DNA of 6,196 bases from Bacteroidales bacterium UBA3290 (GCA_002361615.1 DETK01000021.1:1-6196), one strand, 5' to 3'; shown: positions 1 to 6,002, counted from the first letter of the stretch. A program made the numbers and translations. The notes: generated by a model from the sequence alone, not told the origin.

Positions 1-540
1 CAGGGCTTCTTCGACATCCCCGTCGACCACCTCTGGGCCAGTTCGATCTTCATTCCCTATATCCAGGCCATGAATCTGGAAAACCTCTCGATCGCTTCTC
101 CCGACATGGGCGGTGCCAAGAAGGCCAACGTCTATGCCCGCCACCTCAACGCCCCGCTGATCATCTGCCACAAGGACCGCACGAAAGCCAACGTGGTGGG
201 CAGCATGACCGCCATCGGCGAAATCGAGGGCCGCAACGTAGTGATCGTCGACGACATGGTCGATACCGCCGGCACCATCACCAAGTGCGCCGAGGTACTG
301 ATGGAACGCGGCGCGCGCAGCGTCCGCGCCGTCTGCACCCACCCGATCCTCTCCGGACCGGCCTATGACCGGATCTACGCCTCCCCCATCCAGGAATTCA
401 TCGTCGCCGACACCGTCCCGCTCAAGGAAGACAAGGACAACTCGAAGTTCACCGTCCTCTCCATGACCGGTCTGTTCGCCGACGTAATCGACCGCATCTA
501 TCACAACGAACCGGTCAGCGACCTGTTCATCAGAAGCTAA
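1..540 (+). CDS. prs: Ribose-phosphate pyrophosphokinase (PRPP synthetase), 5'-truncated by the window edge
   Basis: Makes 5-phosphoribosyl-1-pyrophosphate from ribose 5-phosphate and ATP in the cytoplasm, feeding purine, pyrimidine, histidine, tryptophan and NAD synthesis. The reading frame is open from base 1, so the gene starts outside the window; 179 residues remain of the roughly 310-320 usual for the family. Diagnostic motifs: QGFFDIPVDHL at the extreme left (ribose-phosphate pyrophosphokinase hallmark), SPDMGGAKKA shortly after (bases about 100-126), and the PRPP-binding loop VVIVDDMVDTAGT at bases 238-276. The C-terminus SDLFIRS is typical of the family. The first internal ATG (70) should not be taken as the start because conserved sequence continues upstream of it. 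The gene ends 9 bases before nadE, so the two are probably cotranscribed. No truncation or damage is visible apart from the window edge. Confidence 0.96.
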   Translation, partial: QGFFDIPVDHLWASSIFIPYIQAMNLENLSIASPDMGGAKKANVYARHLNAPLIICHKDRTKANVVGSMTAIGEIEGRNVVIVDDMVDTAGTITKCAEVLMERGARSVRAVCTHPILSGPAYDRIYASPIQEFIVADTVPLKEDKDNSKFTVLSMTGLFADVIDRIYHNEPVSDLFIRS

Positions 541-549
541 ACCGCAACC

Positions 550-1395
550 ATGATCCTTGAACCGCATCTCGACATCGCCGGCGTCCACGACACTCTTGTC
601 GGCAAGATCAGACAGTACTTCGCCACGGCCGGCATGAAAAAGGCCGTCCTGGGCCTTTCCGGCGGCATCGATTCGGCCATCGTGGCAGCCCTGGCCGTCG
701 ACGCCCTGGGTCCGGACAACGTCCACGGCATCCTGATGCCCTCGGAATTCTCCTCCCTGAGTTCGGTCACCGACTCCATCGAGCTGGCCAACAATCTGGG
801 AATGAGCTATGACATCGTCCCCATCGAAAAGATCTACAAGCGGGCGATGATCGAGATGATCCGGTTCTTCGAACTGGGCAAGTGGAGCGTTGCCCAGGAA
901 AACCTCCAGGCCCGCATCCGCGGCACCATCCTGATGACCTGGTCGAACCGCTTCAACGCCTTGCTGCTGAACACGTCCAACAAGAGTGAACTCTTCACGG
1001 GCTACGGCACCCTGTATGGCGACTTGTGCGGTGCCATGATGGTCATCGCCGACCTCTACAAAGTGCAGGTTTACGAACTGTCGCACTACGAGAACACGCT
1101 GCACGGAAAGGAAGTGATCCCGGAATCGATCCTGACCAAGGCCCCATCCGCAGAGCTGCGTCCGAACCAGAAAGACACCGACTCGCTGCCCGAATACGAG
1201 CAGCTCGACCCGGTCCTCCACGCCCTCTGCGAGGAAGGTCTCACCCCCGAGGAAGTCGTGGCACGCGGCACCGACGCCGCGCTGGTCGAACGGATCGTGA
1301 AGCTCAAGAAAGGCGCCGCCTTCAAAGTCCTGCAGATCCCGCCCGTGCTGACGGTCGGGAAACATCCCATCGTCCCGGAATTCAAACAAATCTGA
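550..1395 (+). CDS. nadE: NH3-dependent NAD+ synthetase
   Basis: Catalyses the last step of NAD+ synthesis: deamido-NAD+ is adenylylated with ATP and then amidated. The 281 residues match the short ammonia-using form; there is no N-terminal nitrilase/glutaminase domain, so ammonia must be free or supplied by another protein. Visible motifs: the PP-loop SGGIDS at residues 37-42, ENLQARIRG at 117-125, NTSNKSE at 141-147, GYGTLYGD at 151-158, and KAPSAELRPNQKDTDSLP at 197-214, all typical of NadE. ATG 550 is chosen because it gives a short leader before the first helix and lies only 9 bases after the prs stop. No clear Shine-Dalgarno is seen, which is ordinary for Bacteroidetes. It is followed 13 bases later by a small membrane-protein gene. 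Placement after prs is sensible because PRPP is a substrate of the upstream nicotinate/quinolinate phosphoribosyl transfer. Confidence 0.96.
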   Translation: MILEPHLDIAGVHDTLVGKIRQYFATAGMKKAVLGLSGGIDSAIVAALAVDALGPDNVHGILMPSEFSSLSSVTDSIELANNLGMSYDIVPIEKIYKRAMIEMIRFFELGKWSVAQENLQARIRGTILMTWSNRFNALLLNTSNKSELFTGYGTLYGDLCGAMMVIADLYKVQVYELSHYENTLHGKEVIPESILTKAPSAELRPNQKDTDSLPEYEQLDPVLHALCEEGLTPEEVVARGTDAALVERIVKLKKGAAFKVLQIPPVLTVGKHPIVPEFKQI

Positions 1396-1408
1396 GTACG
1401 ACCGCCCG

Positions 1409-1693
1409 ATGACAACCTTCCTCCTGGCCCTCCTTCTCCTGGCGATGGGCGTCGCTGCCATGGCCGTCACCATCCTGGTCAAGAAGGACGGCAAATTCCC
1501 CGACGGTGAGATCTCCCACAACAAGGAGCTCCGCCGCCAGGGCATCATCTGCGCCAAGGAGGAGGAACTGCGGCTCTGGAAAAAACGCAATCCCAAAGCC
1601 GTCCTGGAAGGACGCCGCCCCGATACCTGCCCGCCCGGCGGCTGCGACGCGTGCGCATTCTCCGAACTCGAAAACCAACAGGAACCATGCTAG
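1409..1693 (+). CDS. Small single-pass membrane protein with cysteine-rich tail, function unknown
   Basis: A 94-residue protein. Residues about 4-24 form one strongly hydrophobic segment (FLLALLLLAMGVAAMAVTILV) followed at once by KK, predicting an N-terminal anchor with the remainder cytoplasmic, although a signal-anchor in the other direction cannot be excluded. The middle part, KFPDGEISHNKELRRQGIICA (residues 29-49), resembles a motif I recall in small Bacteroidetes membrane proteins of unknown function. The tail carries C74, C79 and C82 in CPPGGCDAC, plus C48 and the last residue C94, so metal or Fe-S binding is possible. The plan (TM helix plus clustered cysteines) recalls NqrM, the Na+-NQR maturation factor, but the cysteine spacing differs, so I do not assign it. 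ATG 1409 is 13 bases after nadE. The stop overlaps the next start by 7 bases, indicating coupled translation. Confidence 0.8.
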   Translation: MTTFLLALLLLAMGVAAMAVTILVKKDGKFPDGEISHNKELRRQGIICAKEEELRLWKKRNPKAVLEGRRPDTCPPGGCDACAFSELENQQEPC

Positions 1694-2487
1694 TCAACTC
1701 CACCATCCAAGACCGGATCTGCCTGATCGAAATGCAGAACGGCGAACATTTCAACTGCTTGAGCGAAGTGATGTGCCGGGAACTGGCCGAAGCCATCGTG
1801 AAAGCCTATCAGGACGAGTGCGTCGGCATCGTCATCAAAGCGCAGTGCTACAAGGGCGTATGGAGCGCCGGCCATGACATTCACGAATTACCCCAGACCG
1901 GTGACGACCCGCTGGCTTACAACGTTCCGATGGAAAAACTGCTCCGCTGCGTCCAGGATACCCCGATCCCCGTCATCGCCTGTGTGGACGGAACGGTCTG
2001 GGGCGGCGCCTGCGACCTCTGCCTGTCGTGCGACATGATCGTCAGCACCGACACGGCCACCTTCGCCATCACCCCCGCCAAGATCGGCATCCCTTACAAC
2101 GCTTCGGGCATCATGCACTTCATCAACCAGTTGGGCATCAACAAGGCTCGCGAGATGTTCTTCCTGGCCCAGCCCATCACAGCCCTCGACGCCCTGAACG
2201 TGGGTTTGATCAACCGCGTCGCCAAACCCGAAGACCTCGGCCAGATGCTGGAAGAGCAGTTCCTCGCTCCGCTGCGCCGCAACAGCATCATGTCGATCAG
2301 CGCCATCAAGCGCCAGTTCCGCGCCCTGAGCAAAGCCTCCAACGTGATTCCTTCGGAAAGCTTCGAACGCATCAACGCCTACCGCACCAAGGTGTACAAG
2401 GGCGCCGACTACCTAGAAGGCATCCGTTCTTTCCTCGAAAAACGGCCGCCCGAGTACAAAGGCAAAGCCTCCGACCTGGACGACTGA
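1687..2487 (+). CDS. scpB: Crotonase-family methylmalonyl-CoA decarboxylase (ScpB-like)
   Basis: Likely decarboxylates methylmalonyl-CoA to propionyl-CoA, a step of succinate-to-propionate conversion. The 266 residues match the family length (261 in E. coli ScpB, from memory). Motifs shared with ScpB rather than with ordinary enoyl-CoA hydratases: SAGHDIHELP at 60-69, DPL at 74-76, GTVWGGA at 102-108 (oxyanion-hole glycines), IPYNASGI at 135-142, SFERI, and a C-terminal DYLEGIRSFLEKRPP. H63 and Y137 align with E. coli His66 and Tyr140, the residues discussed for catalysis. The two glutamates of hydratases are not apparent at the expected places, favouring decarboxylase. The ATG at 1687 is chosen over an in-frame GTG at 1651, which would overlap the preceding gene by 43 bases; an AGGA (1680-1683) lies just upstream of the ATG. 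No methylmalonyl-CoA mutase or CoA transferase is in the window, so the pathway role is inferred. Confidence 0.88.
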   Translation: MLVNSTIQDRICLIEMQNGEHFNCLSEVMCRELAEAIVKAYQDECVGIVIKAQCYKGVWSAGHDIHELPQTGDDPLAYNVPMEKLLRCVQDTPIPVIACVDGTVWGGACDLCLSCDMIVSTDTATFAITPAKIGIPYNASGIMHFINQLGINKAREMFFLAQPITALDALNVGLINRVAKPEDLGQMLEEQFLAPLRRNSIMSISAIKRQFRALSKASNVIPSESFERINAYRTKVYKGADYLEGIRSFLEKRPPEYKGKASDLDD

Positions 2488-2495
2488 TCCGGTTT

Positions 2496-2512
2496 CGGAA
2501 GACTTATTTCCG
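2496..2512. terminator. Weak hairpin in the 16-bp gap between convergent genes
   Basis: CGGAA (2496-2500) pairs with TTCCG (2508-2512) around a 7-base loop. The stop codon of the minus-strand gene lies inside the loop and the plus-strand gene ends 8 bases before the stem. A CTTTG follows on the plus strand but there is no real T-run on either strand, so this is a poor intrinsic terminator. It is listed because a terminator is expected between convergent genes and this is the only candidate. Confidence 0.25.
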
Positions 2513-4429
2513 CTTTGTCACGAACCTGAAGAAGGGGTCGATGGATTTGCGGTCGGTGAAGCGGGCGATGTAGGCCAGATTGCCCAGGTCGTCTGAGAGG
2601 GCGGCTGGAACGCGGTCGCACATACAGATGGCGTTTCCGTAGCGGGCCATCACTTCTTCATGGGAATGCACATACGCGTATGCGTCGCGGCGGGATGCGT
2701 ATGCGCAGTAATACTGGTCACCGAAATCCTTGCGCCGCTCGTCGAAGGCCACCATATCGGCCCAGATCTGGTAGACGTCGGTCGAGTGGGCGTAGTTCAT
2801 CATATCGGGCGTGTAGCCGCCCGGCGGGCGCATGTTCACTTCGAGACCGACGTAGTCGCCCTTGCGGCCGAGCCCTTCACGGTCGCGGTCCAGCTGGAAG
2901 AACTCCAGGTGGACGAAACGGCTGGGCGTACCGAAGGCCTTGACGGTGCGGCGGCCGATACTGGCCAGTTTGGCAGGAACGGTCTTGTTGATCCAGTACG
3001 TGGTGTCGAGATTCCCGTGGACGACGTCCATAATGGGCTCCGTGAACATGGAGTTGTTTTCAAAGACCGGCTCCAGGCGGGAATTGTAGACGGCATCGTA
3101 GCTCAGCAGCTGGCCTGTGATGAACTCTTCGACGACAAAGCCGGCAGCATCGGAGTGGGCATCAAACCAAGCGTCCAACTCGGCATCGCTGCAGAGCTTG
3201 TAGGTGCCGCAGGCGCCCATGCCGCTGTCGGGCTTGGCAATCACTGGGTAGCCTGTCTGCGCAGTGAACGCCTTGACCGCTTCGCGACCTTCGGAGCACT
3301 TGATCTGACGGGCTGTCGGAATGCCGCCCAGGGCGTAGTACTTCTTCATTTCCGACTTGTTGCGGATGGCGGACACACGGTCGCTGCCGATGCCGGTCGT
3401 CACGCCGAAGGCGGACCGCAGGCGGGCATCCTGCTCAAGCCAGTATTCGTTGTTCGATTCGATCCAGTCGATCTTGCCGTACTTGTGGGCGAACCAGGCT
3501 ACGCCGCGGTACACCTCGTCGTAGTTTTCCAGGCTGTTCACCTTATAATAATCCGTGAGATTCTGGCGCAGCTCCCACGGGAGATTCTCGTAGTTCGTGT
3601 CCGCAATACCCAGCACGTTCACGCCGTTGCGCTTCGCGCCGGCGCAGAACTGCCAATAGGTATGGGGGAAATGAGGGGATATGAATACCAGGTTCATAAA
3701 AGGATAGGATTGGTTTTCTTCACAAATGCGGTGCATCGAGCCGTTGGCGATGACATACGCCTCGCCCCGCAGCTCGCTGCGCCCGTTTTCTATCTTGATA
3801 AATCCTCCGTCAGGGATGGTATAAAAGCGGTGGAACCAGCTGTCGGGGAAAAGGATGTCTTCAAACAGGCGCTTGCCGTACATTTCCATGTCCCGCACCT
3901 GATAGAGATGCGGAATCAGGTTGATATCGGTCAGGCCCAAGCCTTTCAGCCAACGGCGGTAATTCGGGTCGATGGCCTCGTCGGCGAATTCCGGATGGGC
4001 ATACACCCTGTCGGCACAGTTCATCGAGCCCGCGCTGCAGCCCATCACCACGCCCGGGAAATCGCGCAGCAGCTCCTTGAGACCGATCTCGTGCAGGAAC
4101 CGGTTCTGCGTGGGCACGTGTCCTCCGCAGAGAATCACCCAGTCGGCTTGCCTGACCAGTTCGGCAGTCCGGTGTGCGTTACGTCGGTCCAGCATCGTGA
4201 CGGAAGCGGTTTCGATGCCGGAGCGGTGGATGCACAGCCCCATTCCTTTTTCCACGGAATCGGTGAAACCCCGGTCGTCCGGCGCGGCGCTCACCAGCAA
4301 CACGCGCGGCGCCCTGCGTCCACCCGTAACCTTCTGTAACGCAGCACGGATCTCGTCGAGAAATCCGTTGTCGTCCGTAAAATGATCGTCCCCGTATCGC
4401 GTGGGACTACCCGTCAGAAACAGTGTCAT
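2504..4429 (-). CDS. Fusion of S51-type serine peptidase domain and ATP-grasp carboxylate-amine ligase domain
   Basis: A 641-residue cytoplasmic protein (no signal peptide if started at 4429). Residues 1-240 are S51 (dipeptidase E/cyanophycinase group): LCGGHVPTQN at 100-109, the nucleophile elbow GCSAGSMN with Ser132, and IPH with His174 as probable catalytic histidine. Residues 245-641 are ATP-grasp: pre-ATP lobe from MNLVFISPHF, RNKSEMK (K358), VIAKPDSGMGACGTY (K399 and glycine loop 402-408), VEEFITG (E434/E435), HLEFF (E509) and EVNMRPPGG (E530, N532 as probable metal ligands). The active sites look complete. The seam is only a few residues, and Met245 looks like the start of what would be a separate ligase. 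The substrate is unknown; an amide- or peptide-forming ligase joined to an amidase/isopeptidase is the inference. The frame extends 20 codons upstream to 4489, but those codons run through the promoter and an adjacent repeat, and S51 proteins begin near MTLFLTGS, so 4429 is preferred. Confidence 0.9.
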   Translation of the reverse strand: MTLFLTGSPTRYGDDHFTDDNGFLDEIRAALQKVTGGRRAPRVLLVSAAPDDRGFTDSVEKGMGLCIHRSGIETASVTMLDRRNAHRTAELVRQADWVILCGGHVPTQNRFLHEIGLKELLRDFPGVVMGCSAGSMNCADRVYAHPEFADEAIDPNYRRWLKGLGLTDINLIPHLYQVRDMEMYGKRLFEDILFPDSWFHRFYTIPDGGFIKIENGRSELRGEAYVIANGSMHRICEENQSYPFMNLVFISPHFPHTYWQFCAGAKRNGVNVLGIADTNYENLPWELRQNLTDYYKVNSLENYDEVYRGVAWFAHKYGKIDWIESNNEYWLEQDARLRSAFGVTTGIGSDRVSAIRNKSEMKKYYALGGIPTARQIKCSEGREAVKAFTAQTGYPVIAKPDSGMGACGTYKLCSDAELDAWFDAHSDAAGFVVEEFITGQLLSYDAVYNSRLEPVFENNSMFTEPIMDVVHGNLDTTYWINKTVPAKLASIGRRTVKAFGTPSRFVHLEFFQLDRDREGLGRKGDYVGLEVNMRPPGGYTPDMMNYAHSTDVYQIWADMVAFDERRKDFGDQYYCAYASRRDAYAYVHSHEEVMARYGNAICMCDRVPAALSDDLGNLAYIARFTDRKSIDPFFRFVTKRK

Positions 4430-4437
4430 ACAGGGCG

Positions 4438-4445
4438 CAAAGATA
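4438..4445 (-). promoter_or_regulatory. Bacteroidetes -7 element for the S51/ATP-grasp gene
   Basis: The minus strand reads TATCTTTG, a perfect match to the Bacteroidetes -7 consensus TAnnTTTG. No clear TTTG -33 box is seen at the usual distance upstream. The ATG at 4429 begins only 8 bases after the element, so transcription would start nearly at the start codon (leaderless or near-leaderless mRNA). The left repeat array begins about 30 bases upstream of the element. Confidence 0.5.
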
Positions 4446-4474
4446 AAGAAAAATACTTCCGGTCTGTTCTGGTT

Positions 4475-4590
4475 GGACGCTCGGTCCATCGTTTATCCAT
4501 CTCGTGGATCGAGCGTCCGAATTAAGCGCACTACACAGGCAATCTTGGACGCTCGGTCCACGAGGCAGCACATCCATTGACTGAGCGTCG
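4475..4590. repeat. Left alternating-repeat array: four 8-bp words at exact 36-bp period (two 44-bp hairpin units)
   Basis: GGACGCTC at 4475 and 4547 alternates with its complement GAGCGTCC at 4511 and GAGCGTCG at 4583; every start-to-start step is 36 bases and every gap 28. This gives two palindromic units, 4475-4518 and 4547-4590, separated by 28 bp. Unit 1 folds with arms GGACGCTCGGTCCA and TGGATCGAGCGTCC (14 pairs including one G-T/G-U) and a 16-base loop. Unit 2 is more degenerate. Local small hairpins TGGAC-N5-GTCCA also occur at 4474-4488 and 4546-4560, as in REP elements. The array lies between the end of the transposase gene and the promoter of the S51/ATP-grasp gene and is an inverted copy of the array at 5887-6002. 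It is probably a REPIN-type transposase substrate; a CRISPR is excluded by alternating orientation and short words. Confidence 0.85.
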
Positions 4591-4603
4591 AGTAAGGCAG
4601 CGC

Positions 4604-4622
4604 AAAAAGCCCTTCCGGAGGG
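4604..4622 (-). terminator. Possible rho-independent terminator after the transposase gene
   Basis: On the minus strand CCCTCCGGAAGGG (4622-4610) forms a 4-bp GC-rich stem with a 5-base loop, followed by C and five T (4608-4604). It lies 20 bases beyond the transposase stop codon. The short stem makes it weak; the T-run and position support it. Confidence 0.45.
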
Positions 4623-4641
4623 ATGTCGCAGCCATACACAG

Positions 4642-5577
4642 CTACAAACAGAGGCAGCGGCGCAGTTGCGCTTCGTACGTCCTTTTGTGGCGAGCTTTCC
4701 ATAGATTTCGCCGGATCAGGTCATAAAGGAATTCGCGCTGAGTCAGAGATGTCTCGTAGATGGAGACGCCATGACAGTATTTCGGCAGACAGGTTTCATC
4801 GATCAGCGCACACAATTCCAGATCGGAAATCAGGGTGGGATCGAATCTTCCCTTTCCATTTTGCAACAGTTGGCCAATGTCAAAGTCCGGCGTTCCCTGC
4901 TCAATGAGTTCCAGCGTGATGAGCGGGGATTCGGATTCTTCGTCGCGCTGCTCTTTCAGCAACATCTCATCGCCGAGCCGGTTCATCTGATAGAGATAGT
5001 TCCGCGGCGTGATGTAGTAGGATTCGACCAGCGCGACGTCAAGGACGTCTTCCCTGAGCAGGAGACCGGAAGTGTCCATCCGGTAAGAGGCGGGAATCTT
5101 GTTGCCGTGGGGCAGGTATTTGTAGCGCTGAGAGTCGGGCAGGAGGGCAACAGGCCGGTCTTTTCCGAGTTGTTTGGAAAAGTAGGCATTGGCTGAGCAG
5201 TACGGATATCCGAACGGCGTGGCGGCAAGGCCATGATGGAGTCCCTGCCGATTCACGTAATTGAGCGCTGCCATTGTATGGTGGAAACCTTCCACCGGCA
5301 ATTTGAAACAGAATTTCTCTGCCATCCTTCCCGACCGCTTGTGCCGGGCGTTGAAATAGCGAGTAAAAGCCAGACGGTAGCGTCTCATCACTTCATCCGG
5401 CGCATCGGACTGCGCCAGATGATGGAGATGCGTAGTGGTGAAACCGTCGGCCAACAGCCGCGAGTCGGTTTCCAGTATGGCCAGGGCCAGACAGTTGAAG
5501 CCGCGGATCAAGTCGGCTTCGTTCCGAAACATTACCTCGTTGTGTGAGGAAAGGGAGATGTGAAAGGTCTTCCGCAT
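4642..5577 (-). CDS. REP-associated tyrosine transposase (RAYT), Y1/HUH family, with long C-terminal extension
   Basis: A single-strand DNA nuclease/transposase of the IS200-like Y1 superfamily. The HUH pair is H50-L51-H52 in TTTHLHHL. The catalytic tyrosine is probably Y107 in ALNYVNRQGLHHG, which aligns without gaps to the DYIYINPVKHG segment around Tyr115 of the E. coli RAYT (from memory). Between them RYFNARHKRSGRMAEKF (73-89) matches the usual helix and basic turn, and FGYPYCSANAYF (122-133) the end of the core. At 311 residues it is nearly twice the E. coli protein; residues about 140-311 are an extension of unknown role whose last part, rich in K/R, may bind DNA. ATG 5577 lies directly before the conserved FHISLSSH start. 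The gene has no frameshift, so it is probably active or recently so. It is flanked on both sides by arrays of hairpin repeats, its likely substrates. Whether it moves itself or only those repeats cannot be told from the sequence. Confidence 0.88.
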   Translation of the reverse strand: MRKTFHISLSSHNEVMFRNEADLIRGFNCLALAILETDSRLLADGFTTTHLHHLAQSDAPDEVMRRYRLAFTRYFNARHKRSGRMAEKFCFKLPVEGFHHTMAALNYVNRQGLHHGLAATPFGYPYCSANAYFSKQLGKDRPVALLPDSQRYKYLPHGNKIPASYRMDTSGLLLREDVLDVALVESYYITPRNYLYQMNRLGDEMLLKEQRDEESESPLITLELIEQGTPDFDIGQLLQNGKGRFDPTLISDLELCALIDETCLPKYCHGVSIYETSLTQREFLYDLIRRNLWKARHKRTYEAQLRRCLCL

Positions 5578-5820
5578 TGCATTTCGTTTTTCAGGTTACA
5601 CAAATCTTTCGCACAATTCGTCCGCCGCGTTCCACCGCCACAGTCGAAATGCCAGATACAAATATACGATAATCCTCTCAGGTTTTACCTGCTCTCGGCA
5701 ATGATTGGTTTAACGTTTTATTTTTGGGGGGGGCGTCTCCCATCGGAGTCGACCTGAGGATTAAATGATTGTCACTGTCGCGGATTGGTTTCACGAGTCT
5801 GCCTCTCGATGCTCCATAAA
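5578..5820. other. Intergenic region upstream of the transposase, no gene seen
   Basis: AT-rich in its centre compared with the genes around it. It contains the two candidate promoter elements and a TTTTATTTTT stretch (5716-5725) running into eight G (5726-5733). Possible reading frames on both strands (for example 5560-5757 plus and 5678-6079 minus) resemble no protein I know, and the minus one runs through the repeats, so they are treated as chance. Confidence 0.6.
5659..5666 (-). promoter_or_regulatory. Candidate -7 element for the transposase gene
   Basis: The minus strand reads TATATTTG, a perfect match to TAnnTTTG, 81 bases before the transposase ATG, allowing a leader of about 75 bases. 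No TTTG at the -33 distance is evident. A nearer but imperfect candidate is AAGATTTG at 5608-5601. Confidence 0.4.
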
Positions 5821-5889
5821 AAGAATTGCGGCACGCTGGCGATAAAGATTGCGGCGCGCTGGTGATAAAGATTGCGGCGCGCTGGTGGA
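5821..5889. repeat. Three tandem copies of a 23-bp repeat
   Basis: Copies at 5821-5843, 5844-5866 and 5867-5889. The core GATTGCGGCGCGCTGGTG is identical in copies 2 and 3; copy 1 differs at a few positions (ATTGCGGCACGCTGGCG). The third copy runs without a gap into the first arm of the right array, sharing its GG at 5887-5888. The function is unknown; it could be a replication-slippage product or a protein-binding iteron-like stretch. Confidence 0.85.
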
Positions 5890-6002
5890 CGCTCGAGCTA
5901 TGGATTTGCCTTTTCGTAGATTGAGCGTCCAAAAAGGGCGACGTAACCGTTCTTTTCCGGACGCTCAATCCACGAGATAGATACAGTATGGACCGAGCGT
6001 CC
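5887..6002. repeat. Right alternating-repeat array: four 8-bp words at exact 36-bp period (two 44-bp hairpin units)
   Basis: GGACGCTC at 5887 and 5959 alternates with GAGCGTCC at 5923 and 5995, each step 36 bases. The units are 5887-5930 and 5959-6002, with a 28-bp spacer. The unit 2 arms are GGACGCTCAATCCA and TGGACCGAGCGTCC. Read on the opposite strand, unit 2 matches unit 1 of the left array at 39 of 44 positions, and unit 1 here matches left unit 2 at 31 of 44. The whole 116-bp array is therefore an inverted copy of the left one; the spacers are poorly conserved in sequence but identical in length. Unit 1 shows T13-A32 where the other type has C13-G32, a compensatory change supporting a folded hairpin. 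Probably REPIN-type elements acted on by the neighbouring transposase. Confidence 0.85.

Noticed and set aside
1651..1686. GTG start giving the crotonase 12 extra residues
   Set aside because: It would overlap the previous gene by 43 bases; ATG 1687 has a better spacing to AGGA and fits the family N-terminus.
3695..3697. Separate ATP-grasp gene starting at Met245
   Set aside because: The frame is continuous with the S51 domain, with no stop or frameshift at the seam; an internal start is possible but not shown.
2660..4339. 559-codon open frame on the plus strand
   Set aside because: It lies entirely antisense to the S51/ATP-grasp gene, whose motifs are clear; the long frame is explained by GC-rich codon use, and its translation is low-complexity and resembles no family.
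4430..4489. 20-residue N-terminal extension of the S51/ATP-grasp protein
   Set aside because: It encodes part of the hairpin repeat and the -7 promoter element, and S51 proteins start at the MTLFLTGS-like strand.
4475..4590. CRISPR array
   Set aside because: Constant 28-bp gaps resemble spacers, but the repeated word is only 8 bp, alternates in orientation, the gaps share sequence between units, and no cas gene is present.
4493..4702. 69-codon minus-strand frame after the transposase
   Set aside because: It overlaps the transposase 3' end and the left repeat array and has no recognisable features.
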